Assembly (NCBI RefSeq): GCF_014652575.1
Contig: NZ_BMZB01000001.1
Location: 983,722-1,047,721 of the forward strand
Source: Asticcacaulis endophyticus
GTDB taxonomy: Bacteria; Pseudomonadota; Alphaproteobacteria; Caulobacterales; Caulobacteraceae
Direction of reading: 5' to 3'
Length of the DNA: 64,000 nt
Shown one piece after another: positions 22,701 through 31,461 of the stretch (position 1 is its first letter; each line of letters opens with the position of its first letter). The translations under genes were made by a program, and so were the position numbers. The notes beneath the pieces are model-generated. The model saw only the letters and a list, made by a program, of their open reading frames with translations. It made no database searches and was not told where the DNA came from.

Positions 22701-24568
22701 GCGCCATTGCCGGTATTTTTCTGAACTCTGAAGGTTCATCACACGACCTGGTGTTAACCATGTTGCGGGCCATGCCCTATCGTGCGCCCGATGGAACCGA
22801 GGTCTGGGCGGAGGGGCACTCTGCCTTGGGCATGGGCCTGATGCGCACCCTGCCCGAAGACCCGGCTCAGGCCACCATTTTTGAAGGCGGTACTGTGCGC
22901 GCTGTGGTCGATGCGCGGCTGGATAACCGTCCCCAATTGCTGGCCGCCCTCGGTATCACGAACGAAAGCCTGTCCGAAGGGGCGCTGATATTGGCGGCGT
23001 GGCGGCGGTGGGGTGAGGACTGCGTCCATCACTTCATCGGTGACTTTGCGTTCATTATATATGATGCCGACACCCACCGCATTTTTGCCGCCCGCGACCA
23101 TATGGGCGTAAAGCCTTTGTTTTACCGCGCCGACGGGGCCGGACTGGCCTTGGCCAGTGAGGCGAAGGTGCTGGCTGCACCGGGCGCGCCGTTTACCGAT
23201 GTGTCCAAGGCGGGGCTGATTGAGGCTGATGTGGCCGATTTCATGACCGGGCAACTGCCGCGTGATCACCGGGTGGTTTATGACGGCCTGTGGCGGGTGC
23301 CACCGGGGCATATCTTAAGCGCCGGGCCTGATTTGGTGCCGACCTTGACCTGTTACTGGCAGGCCGCCCCAGATGCGACGATAACCGACAAAAGCCCGCA
23401 GGCCTTACGCGCCCTGCTGACCGAGGCGGTGCGTTGCCGCCTGCGCTCCCCTCAGCCGGTGGCGGCCCTGCTCAGTGGCGGGCTGGATTCGACCTCGATC
23501 GCCTGTCTGGCCAGTCAGTTGCAACCCGATGCGCCGGTCGACAGTTTTTCGGTGGTGTTTGATAAGACGCCTCACTTAAGCGAGCGCGACTATATAGACG
23601 CCGGTATTGCCCACGCCCATTTCCGTCCGCGTCATGTGGCCATGGATGGTTACGCACCGTTTGGTGATTTCCAGGCCCTTCTGGCGCTGGAGGGGCGGCT
23701 GTTTGGCGCGCCGGGTCTGCGGATGACCAGTTCTCTGTTCCAGCGGGTCGGGGCTGAGGGCTTTCGCGTCGTCTTTGAAGGCCACGGCGGCGATGAGGTG
23801 CTATCCCACGGCTATGGCCGGTTCCACGAACTGGCGCAGCGAGGGCAGTGGCGGGAGTTGTGGGCGCAAACCCGTGCCTTTTCCGGCCTGTACGGGCAGG
23901 GGCGGCTGGGTCTGTTTATCCTGCTGTTCATTCGCTATGGGCGCTTTAAAGGTTCGCACTCTCTGCGACGCGTCGCCGGTTGGGTGCAAAAGCGCTGGCC
24001 CAAGGCTGACCGGGACGTGTTGCTTAAGCCGGAGTTTCGCACGCGCGCGGCGGCGGACCACCGCCCTCAGCATCAGGATGAAGCATCGCAGCACACGGCC
24101 TTTCTGCAATCGCCGGGGCTGGCGTCCAGCCTTGAGGTGCTTGAGGCCGCTGCCGCCGGGGCCGGCCTTGAGGCGCGCTTTCCGTTCTTCGATAAGCGGG
24201 TGGTCGAGTTTTGTCTGTCGCTGCCGTCTGAGGCCAAGCTCGATCAGGGCCATGTCCGCTTGATCCTGCGTCAGGCGATGGAGGGCGTTTTGCCCCCCAA
24301 AGTCCAGTGGCGGCGCAGCAAGTTCGATTTCGCGCCCCATATCGCGACCGGCCTTTTGACCCATCATGATGGCCTGATGCGTGACGTGATCGACGATAAC
24401 CGTGATAATGTGGCGGCCTTCGTTGACCTTGAACGGGTGAAAAAATCGCTCAATCGGTTACGTAAGCGGGGAGCGAAGGTTTCGGCCTATGATTTGCAAG
24501 CGGTATGGCGAACCGTCGCCTTATCGCTCTGGCTGCGGCACAGCCAGGGTAAAACCCATTCAAATTGA
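22697..24568 (+). CDS. Lasso macrolactam synthetase (C protein, asparagine synthetase B-like)
   Basis: 623-residue ATP-dependent cyclase. It adenylates the side chain of the ring Asp/Glu of the core and joins it to the core N-terminus. The N-terminal half is a class II glutaminase-like domain, but the sequence starts MSAIAGIF, so the nucleophilic Cys2 of true asparagine synthetase is absent, as expected for a lasso enzyme that uses no glutamine. The C-terminal half has the PP-loop SGGLDSTS near residue 258-265 and the ARFPFFDKRVVEF block. It starts with TTG overlapping the B2 stop. The length agrees with known C proteins (about 600). Confidence 0.92.
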   Translation: MSAIAGIFLNSEGSSHDLVLTMLRAMPYRAPDGTEVWAEGHSALGMGLMRTLPEDPAQATIFEGGTVRAVVDARLDNRPQLLAALGITNESLSEGALILAAWRRWGEDCVHHFIGDFAFIIYDADTHRIFAARDHMGVKPLFYRADGAGLALASEAKVLAAPGAPFTDVSKAGLIEADVADFMTGQLPRDHRVVYDGLWRVPPGHILSAGPDLVPTLTCYWQAAPDATITDKSPQALRALLTEAVRCRLRSPQPVAALLSGGLDSTSIACLASQLQPDAPVDSFSVVFDKTPHLSERDYIDAGIAHAHFRPRHVAMDGYAPFGDFQALLALEGRLFGAPGLRMTSSLFQRVGAEGFRVVFEGHGGDEVLSHGYGRFHELAQRGQWRELWAQTRAFSGLYGQGRLGLFILLFIRYGRFKGSHSLRRVAGWVQKRWPKADRDVLLKPEFRTRAAADHRPQHQDEASQHTAFLQSPGLASSLEVLEAAAAGAGLEARFPFFDKRVVEFCLSLPSEAKLDQGHVRLILRQAMEGVLPPKVQWRRSKFDFAPHIATGLLTHHDGLMRDVIDDNRDNVAAFVDLERVKKSLNRLRKRGAKVSAYDLQAVWRTVALSLWLRHSQGKTHSN

Positions 24569-24714
24569 TACACAATTTGGTGGAGCCGTGGTCTGAGCCC
24601 GGCAGGAGTGGCGTTTCAGTAAAGATTAAAATGCGTGCGCTCTTAGTTTTACGCAACGTCTTCGCAGAAAACCGCGCAACACTTTTCTGCACGTTGCTCA
24701 AGAAAGTTGTCTTG

Positions 24715-25620
24715 ATGACCAAGCCTCTCTTTCGTCACACCGCCTACGGGCTGACGATCCATTCCGAGATCGAACTGCCGGAGCTTTTGCCGTCAGATAA
24801 TGATGCTGCCGATCTGGTGATCCGGTGCGCGTCGATCGGGCGTGACCTGCCGGTGGGGGCACCTGGGACCTTCTTTGAGTTTAGCCGCGACCTTCAGATG
24901 CTGGACTGGGCCGCGGTCGGTAAGTTTGAGATCAGAGGCTCATCGGAAATTGTGGTCGATGCGCGCGCTGATGTGCCGGAAAAGATCGTGCGCCTGCCGC
25001 TGCTCGGGCCGGTTATGGCCATGCTGTTGCATGTGCGTAGCCTGATGGTGCTGCACGCCAGCGCGGTGTTAATTAATGGCAAGGGCGCTGGCTTTCTGGG
25101 GGATAAACGCGCCGGGAAATCGACGACCGCCGGGGCTTTGGTCGGTAAGGGCTATCCGCTGCTGACCGATGACGTGCTGGCCTTTGATTTCAAGCCAGAG
25201 GTGCGCATCCTGCCGGGCTTCCCGCAGATGAAGCTGACCGATGAATCGGCGGCGTCCGTGGCGATTGAACACGCCCGCCCGCTGGAAATGATCGACGTGC
25301 CGGGCTTTGATAAGCGCCAGCACAGCGTCAGTGCGCATTTTTCCAATGACTATGCTGTACCGGGCCGCCTTTATGTGCTGGAACGGGGGCCGCAGGCGCA
25401 GGTCATCGACCTAAGCCCGGTCGAGGCGTTCCGCGCTCTGATGCGCTTTTCCTATCTGATCCGCTTTGGTAAAGAGGCCTTGTCGGCGGGCAGTGCGCCG
25501 GGTTTTATGCAGCAATGTGCTTATCTGGCTGAATTAGGTGTGGTCCGGCGGTTGGTTGTGCCGGATTCGCTGGAGCGCTTGGGCGAAGCTGTGGCTATTA
25601 TAGAGCATGACCTTGGCTGA
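24715..25620 (+). CDS. HPr-kinase-like lasso peptide kinase
   Basis: 301-residue protein related to the C-terminal domain of HPr kinase. The P-loop is GDKRAGKST near residue 129-137, followed by LLTDDVLAFDF near 149-159, where acidic residues bind metal in the family. In paeninodin-type clusters such kinases phosphorylate the C-terminal serine of the precursor; the precursor here does end in Ser. The ATG at 24715 begins MTKPLFRHTAYGLTIHSE, a normal family start. A TTG at 24565, overlapping the cyclase stop as TTGA, would add 50 residues unlike the family; I reject it but it is not excluded. The 146 bases between the cyclase stop and the ATG hold no other gene. Its end overlaps the ABC gene by 14 bases. 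Confidence 0.87.
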   Translation: MTKPLFRHTAYGLTIHSEIELPELLPSDNDAADLVIRCASIGRDLPVGAPGTFFEFSRDLQMLDWAAVGKFEIRGSSEIVVDARADVPEKIVRLPLLGPVMAMLLHVRSLMVLHASAVLINGKGAGFLGDKRAGKSTTAGALVGKGYPLLTDDVLAFDFKPEVRILPGFPQMKLTDESAASVAIEHARPLEMIDVPGFDKRQHSVSAHFSNDYAVPGRLYVLERGPQAQVIDLSPVEAFRALMRFSYLIRFGKEALSAGSAPGFMQQCAYLAELGVVRRLVVPDSLERLGEAVAIIEHDLG

Positions 25621-27373
25621 TACCCGCGATTCGCCTATAAAGAGTGGCCTTAAGACTTGGCAGCGTTGCCGGTCGCTGGCGGCTTACGTCCTGTCGGTAT
25701 CGCGCAAACGCTCAATCTTATCCGTTGTCTTCCTGATTTTGGGTAGCTTCAGCGAAGGGGTGTCGCTGCTGCTGCTGTTGCCGCTGTTGCAGTTCATCAG
25801 CGCGCAGGGCACAGGGACGGTGCTCGACTTGCCGACCGGGCCACTGGCACCGGTGCTGGGGGCGTCGTTTCAGATTGAGCTGTGGCTGATTCTGGCGATC
25901 TTTGTCGCGGTGGTGACCATCGGAGCGCTGTTTGCGCGGTTCAAGAATATCTACATGTCGGCGCTGCTGGTTGATACGGTCAATCGTCTGCGCATCGACC
26001 TGTTTGCCAGCATCTCTAAGGCCAGATGGTCGGCGGTGGCACGTAAACGCACGGCGGACCTTGACCATGTTCTTACCGGCGATATTGACCGGGTGCAGAC
26101 GGCGACCGCCAGCCTGTTTCTGCTGATCCAGAACGCGGTGTTTTTATGCGCCTACATGCTGCTGTCGCTGATGATTTCGTGGCAGATGACGGCGATTGCG
26201 GCGGTGGCCGGGGCTTTGGTGTTTGTGGCCCTGCGCCCCATCCGTAAGCAGGGCGCGATCTTTGGCGATAAGCTGACGACCGAGCGCCAGCGCCAGTACC
26301 GCACTATCAGCGATTTTCTGGCGGGCCTTAAGGTCACCAAAAGCTTTAATGCTGAACCGCGCTATATCGCTGAGCTGAACGGCACCTTAGAGCGGATGCG
26401 CGGCGACCTGATGCGTTATACCCGCATCAATTCGCTGGGGACGACCCTGTTTCAGATCCTGAGCGCGGTCATGGTGTGCGTCTTCATCTATGTCGCCTAC
26501 GCCGTCTACGCCATGCCGTTTTCGCGCATCATTGTGCTGTTGGTGATCTTCATGCGCTTATCGCCGCGCTTTACCGGCACCCAAGATCATCTGCAAAACG
26601 CCATTATTAATTTACCGGCGTTTGAGACCATGCAGCGCGTCAAGGCCGACTGTGACGCCGCCGTGGAAATCCCGCAGGCGGCGACGACGCTGTCTCCGTC
26701 GGGGCTAAAGCACAGCCTTGATTTCGAGGCGGTCAGTTTTGCTTATGGTGATCATCTGGCGGTCGATGCCGTCAGTTTCAGCCTGCCTGCCCGCCAGATC
26801 ACGGCCATAGTCGGCCCCTCCGGCGGCGGCAAGAGCACTATGGCTGATCTGGTCATGGGCCTGCTGATGCCTGATAGCGGCCGCATCCTGATTGATGGCG
26901 TGGCCTTAGAGGCCGCCCATGGGCCGTCATGGCGCACCCACATTGCTTACGTCCCGCAGGAAACCTATCTGCTGTCGGCAACCGTGGCGGAAAACCTGAA
27001 AATAGCCGCCCCCCATGCCACAGTGGATGATATGTGGCATGCGCTGCGCCAAGCGCAGGCAGCAGCCTTTATTGAGCGCCTGCCGCAGGGGCTGGATACG
27101 CCGGTCGGTGACGGCGGTATCAAATTGTCGGGCGGGGAGCGTCAGCGGGTGGCGCTGGCCCGCGCCCTGCTGCGTCAGCCGGCGCTGCTGATCCTTGATG
27201 AATCGACCAGCGCGCTTGATCGTGAAAATACCCAAGGCATATTATCGACGATCGATAGCTTACGCGGGCAAATGACCGTGCTGTTAATCACCCACAATCC
27301 GGTGGTGGTCGAATACGCCGATAAGGTGATCACAGTTGAGGGCGGGCGCGTATCGGGTCATGGAGATGGATAA
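25607..27373 (+). CDS. ABC transporter, fused permease-ATPase (lasso exporter D)
   Basis: 588-residue half-transporter, active as a dimer in the inner membrane. Six membrane segments occupy about residues 25-340; the ATPase domain has Walker A GPSGGGKST near 402-411, Q-loop VPQETYL, signature LSGGERQRVALARALL near 507-522, Walker B LLILDEST and H-switch ITHNP. Its place as last gene of the lasso cluster, overlapping the kinase gene, identifies it as the likely exporter and immunity factor for the mature peptide. No TonB receptor, isopeptidase or GntR-type regulator gene is seen nearby. It is the last gene before a 138-base gap. Confidence 0.9.
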   Translation: MTLADTRDSPIKSGLKTWQRCRSLAAYVLSVSRKRSILSVVFLILGSFSEGVSLLLLLPLLQFISAQGTGTVLDLPTGPLAPVLGASFQIELWLILAIFVAVVTIGALFARFKNIYMSALLVDTVNRLRIDLFASISKARWSAVARKRTADLDHVLTGDIDRVQTATASLFLLIQNAVFLCAYMLLSLMISWQMTAIAAVAGALVFVALRPIRKQGAIFGDKLTTERQRQYRTISDFLAGLKVTKSFNAEPRYIAELNGTLERMRGDLMRYTRINSLGTTLFQILSAVMVCVFIYVAYAVYAMPFSRIIVLLVIFMRLSPRFTGTQDHLQNAIINLPAFETMQRVKADCDAAVEIPQAATTLSPSGLKHSLDFEAVSFAYGDHLAVDAVSFSLPARQITAIVGPSGGGKSTMADLVMGLLMPDSGRILIDGVALEAAHGPSWRTHIAYVPQETYLLSATVAENLKIAAPHATVDDMWHALRQAQAAAFIERLPQGLDTPVGDGGIKLSGGERQRVALARALLRQPALLILDESTSALDRENTQGILSTIDSLRGQMTVLLITHNPVVVEYADKVITVEGGRVSGHGDG

Positions 27374-27511
27374 GGCCTTGGCTATGGGACGTAAACCCTG
27401 TCTGGGCAAGGATTACCGCGTCCTGTTCATAAATTGTTTGAGTTCACGGGCTATTGTGGCTCATGCTTTAAGCGAATCGTATAGGTTTTTAATTTTCCGG
27501 AACCCATTAGT

Positions 27512-28645
27512 GTGACCATGCGGGTACTCTATCTTGTGCATGATCTGGAAGATGCTGCGGTGCGTCGCCGAACCCTTATGCTTGAGGCGGGCGGGGCGCA
27601 GGTCTATCTGGCGGGCTTTCGCCGGTCACAAAAACCGGCAGATGATTCCGGCAAGGTCATCGATCTGGGCGAAACCCGCAACGGTGCCTTTGCCCATCGT
27701 GCCGCCAAGACGATCACCAGTGCGCCGTCTCTGATCCGTGCCCTTAAAGGGGAACGTCCGGACATTATCATCGCCCGTAATCTGGAGATGCTGTTTCTGG
27801 CCCGTCAGGCCGCCAGACGGTTTACGTCCGCCCCCGTCATTGTTTACGAAAGCCTCGATATCCACCGCCTGCTGCTGCGCCGTGATTTTATCGGCGCGCT
27901 ATTGCGTGGGGCCGAACGCAGTCTGATGTCGCGGGCATCACTGGTCGTCACTAGTTCCCCGGCCTTTGTTGAGAACTATTTTGCGCCCATGCAGAACCTT
28001 ACCCTGCCGGTTTTCCTGCTGGAGAATAAGGTGCTGGACTTGAGCAGCCGTAGTGTGGGCGTTACGGCGGCTAAAAACATAGACGGGGTTATCACCATCG
28101 GCTGGTTCGGGGCCCTGCGCTGCTGCAAATCACTGGATCTGCTGTCAAAGTTCACGCGCCTGATGGACGGGCGAGTCAAGGTCGTGATGCGTGGCAAACC
28201 TGCCTATAATGAGTTTGAGGATTTTGATGCGCAGGTCGCGGCTGAGCCCGACATCACATTTGAGGGCCCGTACAGTGCCGAGGATTTGAGCGCGCTTTAT
28301 GCGCAGGTCGATCTGACCTGGGCGATTGATTTTTTTGAAGAAGGCCAGAACTCAAAATGGTTGCTGCCTAACCGGCTCTATGAAGGCAGCCGTTATGGTT
28401 CGGTGCCGATTGCCATGAACGGCACGGAAACCGGAAATTTTGTCAGCCGTCACGGCATCGGCCTGACGCTGGATGAGGCGACACCGCAGGCCTTGATCGC
28501 GCTGTTTGAGACGCTCACCCCGGATCGCCTGTCGACCTTGCGGGCGACCCTTAAGGCCTGTCCGCCGTCTCTGTTTACCGCCACCCGTGACGATTGTGTG
28601 GGTTTTGTCGACCACCTGAAAACATTGCAGGTGGCACATGCGTGA
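27512..28645 (+). CDS. Glycosyltransferase, ExoL-like GT-B enzyme
   Basis: 377-residue GT-B fold protein. It has an N-terminal Rossmann start (MRVLYLVHDLEDAAVRRR), then IIARNLEMLFLARQAA and VIVYESLDIHRLLL, which I associate with the ExoL-like group of succinoglycan transferases. The C-terminal donor domain has IGWFGALRCCKSLDLL and the acidic NRLYEGSRYGSVPI block. The GTG at 27512 or the ATG at 27518 may start it. The gene overlaps the next, ExoA-like, gene by 8 bases, so the two probably act on the same repeat unit. The sugar is not readable. Confidence 0.78.
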   Translation: MTMRVLYLVHDLEDAAVRRRTLMLEAGGAQVYLAGFRRSQKPADDSGKVIDLGETRNGAFAHRAAKTITSAPSLIRALKGERPDIIIARNLEMLFLARQAARRFTSAPVIVYESLDIHRLLLRRDFIGALLRGAERSLMSRASLVVTSSPAFVENYFAPMQNLTLPVFLLENKVLDLSSRSVGVTAAKNIDGVITIGWFGALRCCKSLDLLSKFTRLMDGRVKVVMRGKPAYNEFEDFDAQVAAEPDITFEGPYSAEDLSALYAQVDLTWAIDFFEEGQNSKWLLPNRLYEGSRYGSVPIAMNGTETGNFVSRHGIGLTLDEATPQALIALFETLTPDRLSTLRATLKACPPSLFTATRDDCVGFVDHLKTLQVAHA

Positions 28646-29660
28646 CGCGGGACTGGCTATGAATTTACCGACGGCAGACCCTGTGCGTACCGAAAAAGTG
28701 CTGGTGGTGGTTCCGTGCCTGAATGAGGCCGCCCATATCGGTAAGCTGCTGGACTGGCTGCTGCGCACCGAAGGCGAGGCCGGGTCTCTGATTGTCGTCG
28801 CTGATGGCGGATCGAGCGATGGCACGCAGGATATTGTGCGCCGCTATGTTGATGATGGCGCGCCGGTACGGTTGCTGCACAATCCGAAGAAAATCCAAAG
28901 CGCGGGTATCAATCTGGCGGTCGAGCGCTACGGTGACGACGCTGAGTATCTGATCCGCATAGATGCCCACGGTACCTATCCGGAGGATTTTTGTGAGCAA
29001 CTGATGGACGAGGCGCGCAAGGTCGGCTGTGCCTCGATCGTGGTGTCGATGAACACTATCGGCGCAGGCGCATTCCAGAAGGCCGTAGCGATCGCCCAAA
29101 ATTCTCCGCTCGGCAATGGCGGCTCAAAACACCGCGTGGTCAATAAGGGCGAATTTGTCGATCACGGCCACCATGCCCTGATGCGTATCAAGGCGTTTCG
29201 CGAAGTGGGCGGCTATGACGAAAGCTTTGCCCATAACGAAGACGCGGAACTTGATTTCCGGTTGCGTAAGATCGGCTACTACATCTGGATGACGCCGAAA
29301 ACCGTCATGGAATATTTGCCGCGCACCACCGCCAGGGGCCTGTTTAAGCAATACCGCGGCTATGGCAGTGGTCGTATTCAGAATATCCTTAAGCATAAAC
29401 AAACGCCGGGCCTGCGTCAGATCATTCCGGCCATGGTGCTGCCGTCGATCCTGATGGCGCCGCTGGCGTTGATCTGGTGGGTGTGCGCTCTGCCGCTGAT
29501 CGGGTGGCTGTGCCTGTGGGGCGGGCTGTCGGTGATCGAAGGCGTGCGGACGCGCTCGGTCGAAGGGTTCATGTCCGGCTATGCCGCCATGACCATGCAC
29601 GTCGCCTGGTCGGTCGGGTTCTGGAAAAAATGGTTTGAGCTGAAATTTAAAGCGGCTTAA
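28638..29660 (+). CDS. Glycosyltransferase family 2, ExoA-like (second copy)
   Basis: 340-residue GT-A transferase with the same plan as the 5754-6791 product: VLVVVPCLNEAAHIG start, VADGGSSDGTQDIV, the LIRIDAHGTYP metal site, HNEDAELDFRLRKIG block, and C-terminal hydrophobic helices at about 265-330. Shared phrases (LHNPKKIQSAGINL here, LIHNPAKLQSAGVNL there) show true paralogy. ATG 28638 overlaps the previous gene; an internal ATG at 28659 is an alternative. ExoL- and ExoA-like enzymes side by side suggest a succinoglycan-like backbone step. Confidence 0.87.
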   Translation: MRDAGLAMNLPTADPVRTEKVLVVVPCLNEAAHIGKLLDWLLRTEGEAGSLIVVADGGSSDGTQDIVRRYVDDGAPVRLLHNPKKIQSAGINLAVERYGDDAEYLIRIDAHGTYPEDFCEQLMDEARKVGCASIVVSMNTIGAGAFQKAVAIAQNSPLGNGGSKHRVVNKGEFVDHGHHALMRIKAFREVGGYDESFAHNEDAELDFRLRKIGYYIWMTPKTVMEYLPRTTARGLFKQYRGYGSGRIQNILKHKQTPGLRQIIPAMVLPSILMAPLALIWWVCALPLIGWLCLWGGLSVIEGVRTRSVEGFMSGYAAMTMHVAWSVGFWKKWFELKFKAA

Positions 29661-29707
29661 GGGCTTAAGGCCCACCTTCATTTTATTCTGTTATTTTTAG
29701 GGCTCAC

Positions 29708-30601
29708 ATGGCCGATATCGATATCTGTATCTGTACGTTCCGGCGTGAGCATATTGCCGACACCCTGCGCTCGCTGGCGGGGCTTGAGGTGCCTGCCGGT
29801 CATGCCGTGCGGGTGATCGTCGCCGACAATGATGAGGTGCCGTCGGCCAGAGATCGGGTTGAGGCGATGGGGCCGGAAGTGCCGTTTCCGGTGACCTATG
29901 TGCATGCCCCTGCGGCCAATATTTCTGTGGCCCGCAATGCCTGCCTTGAGGCGGCGACAGGGCGCTATACCCTGTTTATCGATGATGATGAGCTGGTCAC
30001 GCCCGCATGGTTGAAAGAGATGGTGACGACCGCCCAGACTACGAGTGCGGATGCCGTTCTGGGGCCGGTAAGGGCGCTTTATCCGGAAGGGATCGCAGGC
30101 TGGATCAGGGGCGGGGATTTCCATTCGACCTATCCGGTGATCGTCGGTGATGAGATACTGACCGGCTATACCTGTAATGCCTTGCTGGATCGCCAGTCGG
30201 ATAAGGTAGCGGGCTTACGCTTTGATCTGTCGCGCGGCAAAAGCGGCGGTGAGGATACCGACTTTTTCACGCAGATTTATCGTCGCGGCGGTAAAATCGC
30301 CTATGCCCGTGAAGCGTGGATCGAGGAGCCGGTACCGCCTGCGCGCGCCAGTTTCAGGTGGCTGCGCGACCGCCGGTTTCGCTCAGGCCAGACTCACGGT
30401 CGCCTGATCCGTGAGGGCGGACTGACGCGTCCGGTCGTGGTTGAGCAGGCGATGGCCGCTGCCAAGGCCGGTTTCAGTTTTGCTTCGGCGGCGTTGACCT
30501 TCTGGTCGCCGGTAAAGCGGCGACGCAATATCCTGCGCGGCGCGCTGCATCTGGGGACTATGTCCGGCCTGTCGGGCTCCAAAGAAATAAGTCAATACTG
30601 A
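29708..30601 (+). CDS. Glycosyltransferase family 2
   Basis: 297-residue GT-A enzyme. IDICICTFRREHIADTLRSL at the start, the nucleotide-binding VADNDEVPSARDRV, the phrase ISVARNACLE, and the DDDE motif (FIDDDELVTP near residue 91-100), which is the metal-binding site. AGG G at 29700 region with 7-base spacing supports the ATG. It stands between the ExoA-like gene and the phosphatase that opens the nonulosonic-acid module. Donor and acceptor are unknown. Confidence 0.85.
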   Translation: MADIDICICTFRREHIADTLRSLAGLEVPAGHAVRVIVADNDEVPSARDRVEAMGPEVPFPVTYVHAPAANISVARNACLEAATGRYTLFIDDDELVTPAWLKEMVTTAQTTSADAVLGPVRALYPEGIAGWIRGGDFHSTYPVIVGDEILTGYTCNALLDRQSDKVAGLRFDLSRGKSGGEDTDFFTQIYRRGGKIAYAREAWIEEPVPPARASFRWLRDRRFRSGQTHGRLIREGGLTRPVVVEQAMAAAKAGFSFASAALTFWSPVKRRRNILRGALHLGTMSGLSGSKEISQY

Positions 30602-30753
30602 AGGCGGTCGGGGCGTGGTTAATTCAGGCTTTTCAATAGGATTTTTTGTTGGGTGCGCCGCAAAAAGAATTTTGCGATCCCCCCGTTTGGCACTAAAGTC
30701 CGAGCCTATTGATTTTGATTTTTTTATTGTTCGATTTTTCAAGGCCGGCCTCA

Positions 30754-31461
30754 ATGACCGACGCGATTAAAATCCTCGGTAGTGTGGCCGAGGTGGTGCA
30801 CCAGCATCTGCCCCATGTTCTGGCCAACCGCCGCGACGTGACCTGGAAAGAGGACGGCAGTCCGGTGACGGTCGCCGATGTCTTTCTGGAAAACGCCATC
30901 AAGGATCATCTGACCGGTCTGATGGGCGATATCAATTTCGTCGGCGAAGAAAGCTATGCCGTGGGGGCTGCCGACGATAAGGACTGGACGGCGGTGCTTG
31001 ATCCGATCGATGGCACTGAGAACTTCTGCTCTGGTCTACCGGAATGGGGCGTGTCCCTGTCGATCTGGCATAAGCGCGAACATGCCGCCTCCATGCTGAT
31101 GGTGCCGGAAATGGGGCTTAAGCTCATGACTGGCGATAAGATTGATTACCAGACGTCACGGATCATGGGATTTTCGTCTTCGATCAATGATAAGCTGGTC
31201 GAAATGATCCCCGTCGGCGGCGAAGCCCGCATCATGGGCTGTGCCGTTTATAACCTGTTTAATGTCGTGCGCGGGTCGCTGGCGCGGTTTGTCAATCCGG
31301 CCGGCGCCAAAAGCTGGGATATGCTGGCCGGTGTTCAGCTTGCGCGTGAACACGGCTGTGAAGTTATTGTTGAAGGAGCCCCCTATGACGGACGCTATCT
31401 CGAACCTGATCGGAAACATCGCTTCGACATACGCCACCGACACGATCTTCATCCTCGGTAA
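30754..31461 (+). CDS. Inositol-monophosphatase family sugar phosphatase
   Basis: 235-residue Mg-dependent phosphatase. It shows GEES near residue 66, the metal motif LDPIDGTENF near 83-92 and WDMLAGVQLAREHG near 188-201, all intact. Family members act on inositol phosphate, histidinol phosphate, PAP or sugar phosphates. Its last 77 bases overlap the start of the NeuB-like fusion gene, so tight co-expression is likely. In a nonulosonic-acid pathway that makes a 9-phosphate intermediate it could be the phosphatase, but this is inference from position. ATG 30754 is chosen over a TTG at 30709 that would add 15 hydrophobic residues. Confidence 0.82.
   Translation: MTDAIKILGSVAEVVHQHLPHVLANRRDVTWKEDGSPVTVADVFLENAIKDHLTGLMGDINFVGEESYAVGAADDKDWTAVLDPIDGTENFCSGLPEWGVSLSIWHKREHAASMLMVPEMGLKLMTGDKIDYQTSRIMGFSSSINDKLVEMIPVGGEARIMGCAVYNLFNVVRGSLARFVNPAGAKSWDMLAGVQLAREHGCEVIVEGAPYDGRYLEPDRKHRFDIRHRHDLHPR

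Noticed and set aside
20498-27373. Astexin/caulosegnin-type lasso cluster
   Set aside because: No isopeptidase, TonB-dependent receptor or FecI/FecR-type genes are present; a kinase, separate B1 and B2, and an ABC exporter are.
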